64,000 bases of DNA from Claveliimonas bilis (GTDB lineage Bacteria > Bacillota > Clostridia > Lachnospirales > Lachnospiraceae), in assembly GCF_020892095.1 (NCBI RefSeq), contig NZ_AP024845.1, positions 1,736,001-1,800,000 on the forward strand, read 5' to 3'. Made by a program: the position numbers and the translations under genes. Of this stretch, positions 7,878 through 17,048 are shown piece after piece (the first letter of the stretch is position 1; each line of letters begins with the position of its first letter). The notes beneath the pieces were generated by a model. The model was not told the origin of the DNA and ran no database searches. It was given only the letters and a program-made list of their open reading frames with translations.

Positions 7878-9491
7878 ATGGAAAATAAAATTTTTGAAAA
7901 TGGCAGAATCTTTACATCTGATGACGAAAATCTTTATGCGGATTCCATGATCGTGGAAGAAGAGAAAATAGCCTGGATCGGCAGGCGGGCGGAGATGCCT
8001 TCCTGCAGTTATGAAAGAGTGGATCTCAATGGAGCGTGCGTCATACCGGGACTGATCGATGCACATATGCATCCTGTGATGCTGGCAGATTTCTCGCAGC
8101 AGATATCGGCTCTCCCTCCAAGAGTAAATTCTATTGCAGAACTCATTGAAGAAATCCGGAGGGTGAGGAAAGAAAAGTTTGCAGACAGGCAGGATGGGAA
8201 ATGGATCGAAGGATGGGGATATGACGAAGGGAAATTTGCGGAGCAAAGAGCGCTTACCCGGTATGATCTGGATGAAGGCTGCAGCGATATGCCTGTCTGT
8301 ATCATCCGCACCTGCGGTCATATCCGGTGCGTCAACAGCAAAGCTCTGGAGATTGCCGGAATTGACAGGAATACACCGGATCCGGAGGGAGGAGAAATTG
8401 AGCGTGATGCAGACGGCGAACCGACAGGCGTTCTGAAAGAGAATGCGAGAAATTTGGTTACGCCATTTATGCCGGTTCCAACCAGGGAAGAGAAGGTAGA
8501 GAATCTGATAGCTCTGGGGCAGCTTCTTCTTTCGCAGGGAATTGTGGGAGTGACAGACATGGGCAACCTGGATAAAGGGGACAATTATCCCCTTTATGAG
8601 GAAGCGGCAAAACGGGGCTGGGAACTGAAAACCGGGATTTACTATATGTGGGATTTTTTTGCCGAAGACAAAGACTTCGACCTTTCAGGAGAAAAGAGGG
8701 ACCGGGATCAGCAGATATTTGCAGCGGGTCTTAAGCTGATCGGAGATGGAAGCGTGTCCGGACGGACTGCCTGGATGAGCCGTCCTTATCTGGGTCGGAC
8801 AGAAGAGTACGGATTGCCGGTCTGTTCGGACGAGCTGGTAGAGTCGGCAGTTTCCTTCTGCAAAAGAAAGCGCTGCCAGCTGTCTGTACACGCTATGGGC
8901 GGGAAGGCGATCAAACGGGCGGTAGACAGGCTTTGCCTGGAGGATGACTGGATGGAAGGCAAGGAAAATGTACCATATGCAAGAGTGGAGCACATTACAG
9001 ATCCTTCTGAAGAAAGCATTCAAAAAGCGGCAGAAAAAGGAATTGCATTTGTAACACAGCCGATTTTCATGTATGCGGAGATCGAGAGCTACCTGAAAAA
9101 TCTGGGAAAAGAGTGGATGAAAGAATGCTATCCGGTAAAACGGATGCTGGATAGAAAGGTGCAGTTGTGTTTTTCAACCGATGCACCGGCCACATCGTGG
9201 GCAGTTCCATCTGACCCTTTCCCCTGTATAAAAGCAGCCGTAACACGCAGAGCATGGGACGGAACAGACTGCGGCAGGGACCAGGCTGTTGATATTCAGA
9301 CAGCGGTGAAACTATATACGAGAGAGTCGGCGAAAGCGGCTGGCTTTCCGGAGATGGGGCAGCTGAAAAGAGGATACAGGGCAGATTTTGTTGTCCTGGA
9401 TCGAAATATCTTTGAAATTCCGGAAGAGGAAATTGATAAGATAAAAGTACAGAAAGTATTTATTAAAGGAAAAAGAGTTTATGAAATTTGA
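7878..9491 (+). CDS. YtcJ-like amidohydrolase (amidohydrolase family 3)
   Basis: 537 residues, ATG preceded by GGGGAGGAT. Metal-site motifs of this amidohydrolase branch are visible: GLIDAHMHP near residue 58, GDGSVSGRTAWM near 290, SVHAMGG near 338, RVEHITDPSE near 371 and FSTDAP near 434, then the usual RGYRADFVVLD beta-sandwich end. Family members hydrolyse amide or imine bonds in small molecules; the true substrate is not predictable. It overlaps yitT by 11 bases, so the two are translationally linked, and follows brnQ closely. Confidence 0.88.
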   Translation: MENKIFENGRIFTSDDENLYADSMIVEEEKIAWIGRRAEMPSCSYERVDLNGACVIPGLIDAHMHPVMLADFSQQISALPPRVNSIAELIEEIRRVRKEKFADRQDGKWIEGWGYDEGKFAEQRALTRYDLDEGCSDMPVCIIRTCGHIRCVNSKALEIAGIDRNTPDPEGGEIERDADGEPTGVLKENARNLVTPFMPVPTREEKVENLIALGQLLLSQGIVGVTDMGNLDKGDNYPLYEEAAKRGWELKTGIYYMWDFFAEDKDFDLSGEKRDRDQQIFAAGLKLIGDGSVSGRTAWMSRPYLGRTEEYGLPVCSDELVESAVSFCKRKRCQLSVHAMGGKAIKRAVDRLCLEDDWMEGKENVPYARVEHITDPSEESIQKAAEKGIAFVTQPIFMYAEIESYLKNLGKEWMKECYPVKRMLDRKVQLCFSTDAPATSWAVPSDPFPCIKAAVTRRAWDGTDCGRDQAVDIQTAVKLYTRESAKAAGFPEMGQLKRGYRADFVVLDRNIFEIPEEEIDKIKVQKVFIKGKRVYEI

Positions 9492-10341
9492 ACCTAAAAA
9501 AGACATAAAGAGAATCATCATCGTCTGTCTGGCAGCAGTGATCATGGCCTTGAATATCAAATCTTTCGTGCGGACAGGCGGATTATATCCGGGCGGAGCA
9601 ACAGGGCTTACCCTGCTTCTGCAGCGGATGGGGGAATTGTTTTTTCATGTGACAATACCATATACCATTGTCAATGTAGCCCTGAATGCAGTGCCGGTCT
9701 ATATAGGATTTCGGTTTATCGGGAAAAAATTTACGCTGTATTCCTGTCTGATGATCGTGCTTACCAGTGTACTGACAGATATCCTGCCGGGATATGTGAT
9801 TACTTATGACACGCTGCTGATCAGTATTTTTGGCGGGCTGATCAACGGCCTGGTGATCAGTATGTGTCTGATGATGAATGCAACAACAGGAGGAACAGAC
9901 TTTATCGCCATATTTCTGTCAGAGCGGAAAGGGATTGATTCCTGGAATATGGTGCTGGGACTTAACGTGGTGATCCTTGCCGCAGCAGGTATTTTATTCG
10001 GATGGGACAAGGCATTGTATTCCATTATCTTCCAGTATACGTCTACACAGGTACTCCACATGCTTTATAAAAAATATCAGCAGGAGACACTTTTTGTAGT
10101 GACAAATAAGGCGAAAGAGGTTTATGAGGCAATCGCCAGGACAACAAATCACGGGGCGACTATTATTGAAGGAGAGGGCTCTTATGAGAAAAGAGAGCGT
10201 AAGATCGTGTATTCGGTCGTATCCAGTGCTGAAAGTAAGCGCGTGCTGAAAGCGATAAACGAAGCGGATCCCGAGGCATTTGTTAATCTGATGAAAACTG
10301 AGCAGATTGCAGGGAAGTTTTATCAGAAGCCTACAGAATAG
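9481..10341 (+). CDS. YitT-family membrane protein (DUF161 + DUF2179)
   Basis: 286 residues. Residues 1-190 hold 5-6 hydrophobic segments with the family landmarks GGLYPGGATGLTLL and MNATTGGTDFIAIFLS; residues ~200-280 are the soluble DUF2179 domain (TLFVVTNKAKEVYEAI, HGATIIEGEGSYEKRERKIVYSVVS). Function in the membrane is poorly defined. It starts inside the end of the amidohydrolase gene. A weak hairpin with T6 lies at 10363-10394. Confidence 0.9.
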   Translation: MKFEPKKDIKRIIIVCLAAVIMALNIKSFVRTGGLYPGGATGLTLLLQRMGELFFHVTIPYTIVNVALNAVPVYIGFRFIGKKFTLYSCLMIVLTSVLTDILPGYVITYDTLLISIFGGLINGLVISMCLMMNATTGGTDFIAIFLSERKGIDSWNMVLGLNVVILAAAGILFGWDKALYSIIFQYTSTQVLHMLYKKYQQETLFVVTNKAKEVYEAIARTTNHGATIIEGEGSYEKRERKIVYSVVSSAESKRVLKAINEADPEAFVNLMKTEQIAGKFYQKPTE

Positions 10342-10362
10342 ATATCCGATAATACAAAATAA

Positions 10363-10394
10363 GGGAAAAATAGGACAAAGATTTTCCTTTTTTC
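10363..10394 (+). terminator. Weak terminator after yitT
   Basis: GGAAAAAT (10364-10371) can pair with ATTTTCC (10381-10387), with one bulged base, followed by TTTTTT. A short, AT-rich stem, so termination may be partial. Confidence 0.4.
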
Positions 10395-10463
10395 TTATAT
10401 TACAATTGTTTCATATTAAGAGAAGATCGCTGCATAGAGCAGGGATTTTCAGGAGGGAAAAAA

Positions 10464-11579
10464 ATGAAGGAAGTAACCTTGGAAAGATTAAATGAAGCAA
10501 TTGAAAATTTTGCATTTGAAGGGAAAATGACAGAGTGCCGTCCATATGGAAGCGGACATATTAACGACACTTATCTGCTTTCCTATGAAATAGGGGTAAT
10601 GGGAAGGATCAAAGTCATTCTGCAGAGAATGAATGGAGAAGTGTTTGAAAAACCGGAAGAGCTGATGGAGAATATTGTAAATGTGACATCATACCTGAAA
10701 GAAAGGATTGCAGAAAACGGGGGAGATCCGGCGAGGGAGACTCTGAATGTAATACCGACAAAAGATGGCAGCTCTTATTATAAAGATTCTGAAGGGAATT
10801 GTTGGAGATCCTATAAATTTATTACCGGAGCCACCAGCTATGATAAGGTGGAAAAGCCGGCCGATTTCTATGAAAGCGCAGTGGCTTTCGGGAATTTCCA
10901 GCGTCTTCTGGCAGATTTTCCGGCTGAGACACTCCATGAAACGATCAAAGGATTTCATGATACAAAAGCCAGATTTGCTGTTTTTGAGAAAGCAGTAGAA
11001 GAAGACGTAATGGGGCGGGCTGCATCTGTGCAAAAAGAGATTGCATTTGTGCGGAGCAGGGAAAAAGGTATTGCCAATTATTTCAGTGAACTTCTGGAAA
11101 AAGGCGAGCTTCCTTTGCGCGTTACCCACAATGATACGAAACTGAATAACATTATGATCGATGACAAGACCGGAAAAGGAATCTGCGTGATCGATCTTGA
11201 CACGGTAATGCCGGGACTTGCTATGAATGATTTCGGAGATTCCATCCGTTTCGGAGCAAGCACAGCAGCGGAAGATGAGAGAGATTTAAGTCTTGTATCC
11301 TGCAGCATGGAATTATTTGATATCTACGCAAGAGGATATATCGAAGGATGCGGCGGTAAGCTGACAGAGCGGGAAATCCTGGAGCTTCCTATGGGGGCGA
11401 AGACCATGACATATGAGTGCGGAATGAGGTTCCTTACTGATTATCTGCAGGGAGATACTTATTTCAAGATCCACAGAGAAGGTCATAATCTGGATCGCTG
11501 CCGTACGCAGTTTAAGTTAGTGGAAGATATGGAACAGAAGTGGCATACGATGCAGTCGATTGTAAAGAAGTATATGTGA
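10464..11579 (+). CDS. Aminoglycoside-phosphotransferase-fold kinase, NahK-like
   Basis: 371 residues; AGGAGGGA precedes ATG. The kinase core is clear: YGSGHINDTYLL near residue 30 (nucleotide loop), THNDTKLNNIMIDD near 220 (catalytic loop HND..K.NN) and CVIDLDTVMPGLAMNDFGDSIR near 240 (metal-binding D). This pattern is close to N-acetylhexosamine 1-kinases, which phosphorylate GlcNAc/GalNAc at C1, rather than drug-resistance kinases. No lacto-N-biose phosphorylase or other partner of that pathway is nearby, so the substrate is uncertain. The gene ends in a very long perfect hairpin. Confidence 0.75.
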   Translation: MKEVTLERLNEAIENFAFEGKMTECRPYGSGHINDTYLLSYEIGVMGRIKVILQRMNGEVFEKPEELMENIVNVTSYLKERIAENGGDPARETLNVIPTKDGSSYYKDSEGNCWRSYKFITGATSYDKVEKPADFYESAVAFGNFQRLLADFPAETLHETIKGFHDTKARFAVFEKAVEEDVMGRAASVQKEIAFVRSREKGIANYFSELLEKGELPLRVTHNDTKLNNIMIDDKTGKGICVIDLDTVMPGLAMNDFGDSIRFGASTAAEDERDLSLVSCSMELFDIYARGYIEGCGGKLTEREILELPMGAKTMTYECGMRFLTDYLQGDTYFKIHREGHNLDRCRTQFKLVEDMEQKWHTMQSIVKKYM

Positions 11580-11640
11580 AAAAGATAACAGGACACGTAG
11601 TAAAGTTGCATTTTACTACGTGTCCTGTTATCTTTTTCAC
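11576..11640 (+). terminator. Perfect 29-bp hairpin at the end of the NahK-like gene
   Basis: Bases 11576-11604 are exactly complementary to 11612-11640 around a 7-base loop (GTTGCAT). The left arm includes the stop codon of the kinase gene, and the outer part is AAAAAGATAAC with the matching GTTATCTTTTT, so it could terminate in both directions. The perfect length is unusual for a plain terminator. Confidence 0.85.
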
Positions 11641-11722
11641 AGAATCTTCATTTTTGCAGGTATTGAAAAATATGTTCTGAAATGTTATCGTTAAAAAATC
11701 AAAACAAAAGGGAAGCGATAGC

Positions 11723-12958
11723 ATGAGGCTGACAGTAAAAGATATAAAAAAATTGTGGGACAACGGACAAGCAGAGCTGGTAGCGGGCGAAAAAGGGCTG
11801 GACCGTACTGTGGTGGTATATGACATGATGGAACAGCCGGATATCAAACCATGGCTTAGGGCGGATATGCTGCTTATCACTACCGGATATGCCATCCGTA
11901 ACGACAAAGGGGCGGTTCTTAATCTGATCCGGGATTTAAATGAAGCGGGGGCCGCTGCTCTGGCCATCAAGACACGATTTTTTGACCATTTTCCGGAAGA
12001 GGCCCTGAAGCTAGCAGATCAGCTTCAGTTTCCGCTCTTTTTTCTCAACAATGCCCTGGGATTTATTGAGGCTGTGTATCCGGTAATGGTTGCCATTGTG
12101 GAGGCTAAAAACGGGGTAGAAATGCGGACGCGCTATCAGATCGGACAGATTGAGAAAAAGGAACTGGATCGGAAATTTTATTTCGACCTGGTGCAGGAGA
12201 GGTTTGACCGGGAAGAAGAGGCGCAGATCAGGGCCAATTCTCTGTACTGGCCTATGATGCCGGTAAGGATGCTGGAGATCTGCACGAAATATCCGGAAGA
12301 GCAGTGGTCCGGTCAGAAAAAGGAAAAAGCGGAACAGCTGGCGGAAACATTTTTTATGAAACAAAATCTCGGGTACACAGTGATTTCTCTTCCGGAAAAG
12401 ATAGAGGTCCTGTTCTGTGAGCCGGGGCGGATTTTAGCCTTTAAAGAAAAGCTGGAAGATTTTGAGCAAAGTTTGAAGAAATTATGTAAAATGGATTTTC
12501 ATATACTTGTTTCCGATAGAATAGACGGGTATTTTGATATGCCCAAAGTCGCTCATCAGATATCGGAACTTTCGCAGATTGCCGGAAAAGATTTTGAAGA
12601 CCAGAAGATTTTCTGGTGGGAAGAAATGAAATACGAAGAACTGCTGCTGGAAATTTCCAGGCTTCCGCAAGTGAAATCTTATGTAGAAGAACGGTTGTAC
12701 AGTCTGGAAGAGTATGACAGGAAACATGGGACCGGTCTTGTGGAGACATTGGAAGTGATGCTGCAAAACGGAGGATCGAAAAAGCAGACGGCGGAAAAGT
12801 TGTATCTCCATAGAAATACTATGATGTACAGAGTAAAAAAGATTGAAGAAATACTAAAGTGTAATATAGGAGATTTTACAACTTTGCAGGAACTGGCATT
12901 TGTTTGTTTAGTAAGAAGATATCTGACAGAAAACGGGAAGGAAAGGATAAAAAATTGA
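11723..12958 (+). CDS. PucR-family transcriptional regulator
   Basis: 411 residues. Residues 1-125 match the PucR N-terminal domain (LTVKDIKKLWDNGQAELVAGEKGLDRTV, then WLRADMLLITTGYA). The middle is a GGDEF-like fold found in the CdaR/PucR group. The end carries the PucR helix-turn-helix (LEVMLQNGGSKKQTAEKLYLHRNTMMYRVKKIEEIL, ~340-375). Such proteins usually activate purine, allantoin or other nitrogen-source genes. It lies directly before the OPT-DUF917-DUF1177-AroM operon in the same direction and is its most likely regulator. Confidence 0.9.
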   Translation: MRLTVKDIKKLWDNGQAELVAGEKGLDRTVVVYDMMEQPDIKPWLRADMLLITTGYAIRNDKGAVLNLIRDLNEAGAAALAIKTRFFDHFPEEALKLADQLQFPLFFLNNALGFIEAVYPVMVAIVEAKNGVEMRTRYQIGQIEKKELDRKFYFDLVQERFDREEEAQIRANSLYWPMMPVRMLEICTKYPEEQWSGQKKEKAEQLAETFFMKQNLGYTVISLPEKIEVLFCEPGRILAFKEKLEDFEQSLKKLCKMDFHILVSDRIDGYFDMPKVAHQISELSQIAGKDFEDQKIFWWEEMKYEELLLEISRLPQVKSYVEERLYSLEEYDRKHGTGLVETLEVMLQNGGSKKQTAEKLYLHRNTMMYRVKKIEEILKCNIGDFTTLQELAFVCLVRRYLTENGKERIKN

Positions 12959-13053
12959 CAAAAGCTGTGCGCCGGGCACAAAGATTCTGACTAAAAATTG
13001 GATTCGGAGAATAAAGACTTCAATTTGATAAAGTGCTAAAATAAAGAGGTGTT

Positions 13054-13084
13054 AAGCCAATGTGGGTGATCGTCACATTGGCTT
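13054..13084 (+). terminator. Hairpin in the leader of the OPT operon
   Basis: AAGCCAATGTG (13054-13064) is perfectly complementary to CACATTGGCTT (13074-13084), followed by TCTTTG. It sits between pucR and the OPT gene, about 70 bases before its start codon. It could end the pucR message or act as an attenuator; the T tract is weak. Confidence 0.55.
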
Positions 13085-13154
13085 TCTTTGTACCTGGATG
13101 CTGTTTTGACTTGAAAAAGGCAAAGTGGCGAGTGAGAGAAAAGGAGGAGAAAAT

Positions 13155-14837
13155 ATGGACGAACAAGAGAAGAAATCGTTTGAGCAGCTGCATATTACAG
13201 CGGCTGAACATCCTAAAGCACTGGCTCCGCATGTTCTCATACTGAATATTATTATGAGTGTGCTTGGAGCAATTATCGGGCTGGAATTGATCGTACGTAC
13301 CGGCGTGGCTCCTAATACGTCAATTGTCGGAGCGCTGTTTGCGATTATACTTTCCAGGATACCTCTGGCATTTTTGCAGAAATACAGGAGTATCCACAGT
13401 CAGAACATGATTCAGACTTCTATATCAGGAGCAACATTTTCAGCGGCCAACAGTTTGCTGCTTCCCATCGGTATTCCGGTTATTATGGGAAGAGAAGATC
13501 TGATGTTTCCAATGCTGATCGGCGTGTTTATCGCAACGATCATTGACGCAACAATCCTTTATAAAACATTTGATTCGGAAATGTTCCCGGCAGAGGGAGC
13601 ATGGCCTCCGGGAGTTGCATCTGCGCAGTCTATTCTTGCGGTTGTGGAAAAAGGCCGGAAGGCAATGCTGCTTCTGGTAGGTATGGTGATCGGTATCGGC
13701 GGTAAAGTCATCGGTGTCCCGACAGACCTTCTTGGTGTGTCCTGGTTCGGAGACTTTGCGGCAATGGCAGCGCTTGGTGTCGGAAGTATCGTTATCGGTG
13801 TCCTTAATACCAACGGCTTTATTATTGATATTTTCGGAAAAAGTTTTCCGGTCGTTACAGATATTTTCGGCGAGGGAGCAGATCTTATGTCACAGACTAT
13901 GTTCCAGTATATGCCTCACGGAATCATGATCGGAGCAGGACTCGTCGCGCTTCTTCAGGTCTGTAAAATGCTGTTTGCCAAAAAAGGCGATGATGCAAGT
14001 GCAGCGGGGAAATTCAGCCGCAGCATGGGAAATATGAAGAGCGCTCTTGGATGGGGATATGTGGCATATTTCGTCGTAGCGATTGCTCTGGCGGTTATTA
14101 CCGGTATCTGGTCAGAGATGACACCGTTTAAGCTGGTGATCTGGATCATTTATGCAGCATTTGCGGCAATTGCTTCCGAGCTGATCGTAGGAATTTCCGC
14201 TATGTATTCCGGATGGTTCCCGGGATTTGCAACGGCGCTTATTTTCCTTTTGGTAGGTATGCTGATCGGATTCCCGAGTATGCCTCTGGCTGTGCTGGTT
14301 GCCTATACGGCAGCGACAGGCCCGGCTTTCTCTGATATGGCATACGACCTGAAATGCGGATATATCCTCAGAGGATACGGAAAAGATCCGGAGCTGGAAA
14401 AAGTAGGAAGAAAACAGCAGTTTATTTCAGAAATTGTAGGATTTATAGTTGCATTTGTTATGGTGGCTCTTCTTGCGCGGACTTACTTCTCGCAGGGGTT
14501 GTACGCACCGGTAGATGCGACCTTTGCAGCTACGATTGAAGCGGGCGCAGGCGGAGAAGTTGCAAAATGGCTTCTGATCTGGGCTGTTCCGGGGGCGATC
14601 ATTCAGCTTCTTGGAGGTTCCAGACAGGTGGGAATCCTTTTTGCAACCGGTCTTCTGGTAGGAAGCACCATCAACGGTCTTACGATCATCGTGGCCTTGC
14701 TCATCCGTGCGATCCTGGTAAAGAGAAACAAAGAAAACGAGCACACACTCAACATTCTGGGTGCCGGCGCACTGGCAGGTGCGGCTCTGTACAGCTTCTT
14801 TACGGCGACGCTTGCCCTTGGAAGCAAGAAAGAATAG
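13155..14837 (+). CDS. OPT-family oligopeptide transporter
   Basis: 560 residues from ATG 13155, which has AAAGGAGG upstream. It has about 14-16 hydrophobic segments. The motifs AEGAWPPGVASAQSI and SGWFPGFATALIFL and the paired repeats fit bacterial OPT/YSL carriers, which import small peptides or metal chelates with protons. It is the first gene of a run of same-strand genes (DUF917, DUF1177, AroM, M29, racemase) and likely imports their substrate. A 15-bp hairpin separates it from the DUF917 gene. Family call strong, substrate unknown. Confidence 0.9.
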   Translation: MDEQEKKSFEQLHITAAEHPKALAPHVLILNIIMSVLGAIIGLELIVRTGVAPNTSIVGALFAIILSRIPLAFLQKYRSIHSQNMIQTSISGATFSAANSLLLPIGIPVIMGREDLMFPMLIGVFIATIIDATILYKTFDSEMFPAEGAWPPGVASAQSILAVVEKGRKAMLLLVGMVIGIGGKVIGVPTDLLGVSWFGDFAAMAALGVGSIVIGVLNTNGFIIDIFGKSFPVVTDIFGEGADLMSQTMFQYMPHGIMIGAGLVALLQVCKMLFAKKGDDASAAGKFSRSMGNMKSALGWGYVAYFVVAIALAVITGIWSEMTPFKLVIWIIYAAFAAIASELIVGISAMYSGWFPGFATALIFLLVGMLIGFPSMPLAVLVAYTAATGPAFSDMAYDLKCGYILRGYGKDPELEKVGRKQQFISEIVGFIVAFVMVALLARTYFSQGLYAPVDATFAATIEAGAGGEVAKWLLIWAVPGAIIQLLGGSRQVGILFATGLLVGSTINGLTIIVALLIRAILVKRNKENEHTLNILGAGALAGAALYSFFTATLALGSKKE

Positions 14838-14851
14838 CGGCTCTGTTCAAG

Positions 14852-14884
14852 TGTCGGCGTAAGGGATTTTCCTTTATGCCGGCA
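14852..14884 (+). terminator. 15-bp hairpin between OPT and DUF917 genes
   Basis: Bases 14852-14866 pair with 14870-14884 (three G-U pairs) around a 3-base loop. Only TTT follows, so it may lower downstream expression or protect RNA rather than stop transcription completely. The end, GCCGGCAT then TGCAGTATAA, resembles the aldolase leader hairpin at 46123-46152. Confidence 0.55.
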
Positions 14885-14931
14885 TTTGCAGTATAAAGCA
14901 GATCATTTTAAGGAAAGAAGGGGATTTTCAA

Positions 14932-16011
14932 GTGGAGAAAAAGGAAGGACTTAAACTGACAGAAGAAGTACTGGATGATGTCCTCGCAGGAGGCACGATC
15001 CTTGGCGGAGGAGGCGGAGGAGATCCGGTAAAAGGAAGAAAATATGCAAAGATTGCGGTAGAGTATACAGATCTTCGTCTTATTCCGATTGAAGAGATTG
15101 ATGACGACGCGGTTCTTCTGACCGCTTCCCTTGTGGGAGCTCCAAATGCCAAAGACCAGTTTATGACAGCCAGGGATCTTGCTTATACGATCGAGATGAT
15201 CAAAAAGAATACAGATCTGAAGCTGGGCGGTATTATCACAAATGAGCAGGGAGGAGAGGCGTCTGTGAACGGATGGCTTCAGGCTGCCATTTCCGGTCTT
15301 CCCCTTGTGGATGCACCGTGCAATGGGCGTGCCCATCCTACCGGAGTTATGGGGAGTATGAACCTTCATAAGCAGAAGGACTACAAGACGGTTCAGGCAT
15401 GTGTAGGAGGCAATCCGGAGACGGGAGATCATGTGGAGTGTTTCTTTGAAGGAAGCATCGAGCATACCTCAAAACTTGTGCGCATGGCGTCTATTGAGGC
15501 AGGAGGACTGGTGGCGGTTGCCAGAAATCCGGTGACAGCTGCCTATGCAAAAGAAAACTGCGCTATCGGCGGTGTCAGCTTTGCTATAGAGACAGGAAAA
15601 GCTTTCCGTAAAGGGCTGGAAACTTCTGTGGAGGAAGCGGTAAAAAATGTGTGTGAATTTCTCGGCGGTTCTATCCTGGCAAAAGGAGAGGTGAAAAACT
15701 TCTCTATTGAAACAACAGGAGGATTTGATGTGGGATATGCGGAAGTAGACGGCTGCCAGCTGACATTCTGGAATGAGTATGCCACAGCGGAAAAGGACGG
15801 AAAACGGCTTGCGACTTTCCCTGATCTTATTATGACCATCAATGCAAAGACCGGAGAGCCTGTTACCACAGCTATGATGGAAGAAGGACTGGAGGTCTAT
15901 GTGATCGGGGCAGATAAGAAAAATCTGAAGCTGTCTGCCACCATGTTTGATCCGGAACTGTTGAAACAGACAGAAGAAGTGGTCGGAAAAGAGATGGTAA
16001 GCTACCTGTAA
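14932..16011 (+). CDS. DUF917 (S-methyl-thiohydantoin desulfurase-like) family protein
   Basis: 359 residues; GTG start with AAGGAAAGAAGGGG upstream. The N-terminus LAGGTILGGGGGGDPVKGR (near residue 20) is the hallmark of DUF917, a family that from memory now carries the name S-Me-THD after a desulfurase of a methylated thiohydantoin. Relatives are often found fused to or beside hydantoinase-like proteins. The gene is followed at 85 bases by DUF1177 and lies in the operon with a racemase of the hydantoin-racemase family, so a five-membered cyclic imide or amide substrate is an attractive inference. Cytoplasmic, no signal peptide. Confidence 0.85.
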   Translation: MEKKEGLKLTEEVLDDVLAGGTILGGGGGGDPVKGRKYAKIAVEYTDLRLIPIEEIDDDAVLLTASLVGAPNAKDQFMTARDLAYTIEMIKKNTDLKLGGIITNEQGGEASVNGWLQAAISGLPLVDAPCNGRAHPTGVMGSMNLHKQKDYKTVQACVGGNPETGDHVECFFEGSIEHTSKLVRMASIEAGGLVAVARNPVTAAYAKENCAIGGVSFAIETGKAFRKGLETSVEEAVKNVCEFLGGSILAKGEVKNFSIETTGGFDVGYAEVDGCQLTFWNEYATAEKDGKRLATFPDLIMTINAKTGEPVTTAMMEEGLEVYVIGADKKNLKLSATMFDPELLKQTEEVVGKEMVSYL

Positions 16012-16096
16012 GCGGCAAAAATGCGAAATGTACAGCGCTCCATGGAAAGCATGGACGAAAAACAAAATAGAAAAGCAGAAAAAGGAGATAAAAGCC

Positions 16097-17035
16097 ATGT
16101 TAATGAAACAGATTATTGAAGCGTACGATATCCTGGATGATGGAAATGTGACAGGGAAGAAAGTAGAAGAATATTTAAGAACGATCAAACCGGATGCAGA
16201 CATCGAAGTATATGAACTGAAAGGGTCAAAAGGTTCCACAGATATGCTGAAAGTGCGGATCCCCGGATCCAAAGGAAAGACAAACGGAGGAAACGCTCCG
16301 ACCATCGGACTCCTTGGAAGACTGGGAGGTCTTGGAGCGCGCCCGGAAAGGATCGGATTCGTATCCGACGGTGACGGAGCACTTGCAGCAGTTGCTCTTG
16401 CGGCTAAAATCCTGGATATGCAGAACAAAGGAGATATGCTGGAGGGGGATGTTCTGATCTCAACACATATCTGTCCGGATGCGCCGACACAGCCTCATGA
16501 CCCGGTTCCGTTTATGGGATCTCCGGTAGAGATGTCACAGGTGAACCAAGAAGAAGTGTCAGACGACCTGGATGCGATTCTCTCTGTTGATACAACAAAG
16601 GGAAATCGCGTGATCAACACAAGAGGATTCGCCATTTCTCCTACTGTAAAAGAAGGATATATTTTAAGAACATCAGAAGACCTGCTGGATCTGATGCAGA
16701 TCACAACAGGAAAACTTCCTTATGTATTTCCTCTGGCAACACAGGATATTACTCCTTACGGAAATGACGTACATCATATCAACAGCGTTCTGCAGCCGTG
16801 TACTGCAACAAAAGCTCCGGTTGTAGGAATCGCCATCACAGCAGAAGTTATGGTGCCGGGATGCGCGACAGGAGCAACCCATGCAGCGGACGTAGAAGAA
16901 GCAGCGCGCTTTATGCTGGAAGTTGCAAAAGCCTTCGGAAGAGGACAGTGCAAATTCTATGATGAAGCAGAATATGCACGTCTTGTAAAACTGTATGGAA
17001 AGATGGATCATTTACAGACACTGGGACAGGAATAA
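16097..17035 (+). CDS. DUF1177 family protein
   Basis: 312 residues from ATG 16097, preceded by AAAAAGGAGAT. Its landmarks are GLLGRLGGLGARPERIGFVSDGDGALAAVA (~75-105), LISTHICPDAPTQPHDPVPFMGSPV (~125-150) and GNDVHHINSVLQP. HICPDAP, PHDP and HH supply many possible metal ligands, and the fold may be peptidase-like, but no activity is established to my knowledge. It is 13 bases upstream of aroM and clearly co-transcribed with it. Confidence 0.82.
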   Translation: MLMKQIIEAYDILDDGNVTGKKVEEYLRTIKPDADIEVYELKGSKGSTDMLKVRIPGSKGKTNGGNAPTIGLLGRLGGLGARPERIGFVSDGDGALAAVALAAKILDMQNKGDMLEGDVLISTHICPDAPTQPHDPVPFMGSPVEMSQVNQEEVSDDLDAILSVDTTKGNRVINTRGFAISPTVKEGYILRTSEDLLDLMQITTGKLPYVFPLATQDITPYGNDVHHINSVLQPCTATKAPVVGIAITAEVMVPGCATGATHAADVEEAARFMLEVAKAFGRGQCKFYDEAEYARLVKLYGKMDHLQTLGQE

Positions 17036-17048
17036 GAGGTGAATACAG

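Noticed and set aside
10464-11579. Aminoglycoside-resistance call for the kinase
   Set aside because: The fold is shared, but the GSGHINDTYLL and THNDTKLNN motifs are of the sugar-kinase (NahK) branch.
13060-13245. Short frame in the OPT leader
   Set aside because: Overlaps the leader hairpin and the well-supported OPT start; no ribosome site.
15469-16428. Minus-strand frame over DUF917 and DUF1177
   Set aside because: Overlaps two supported genes and has no family motif or ribosome site.
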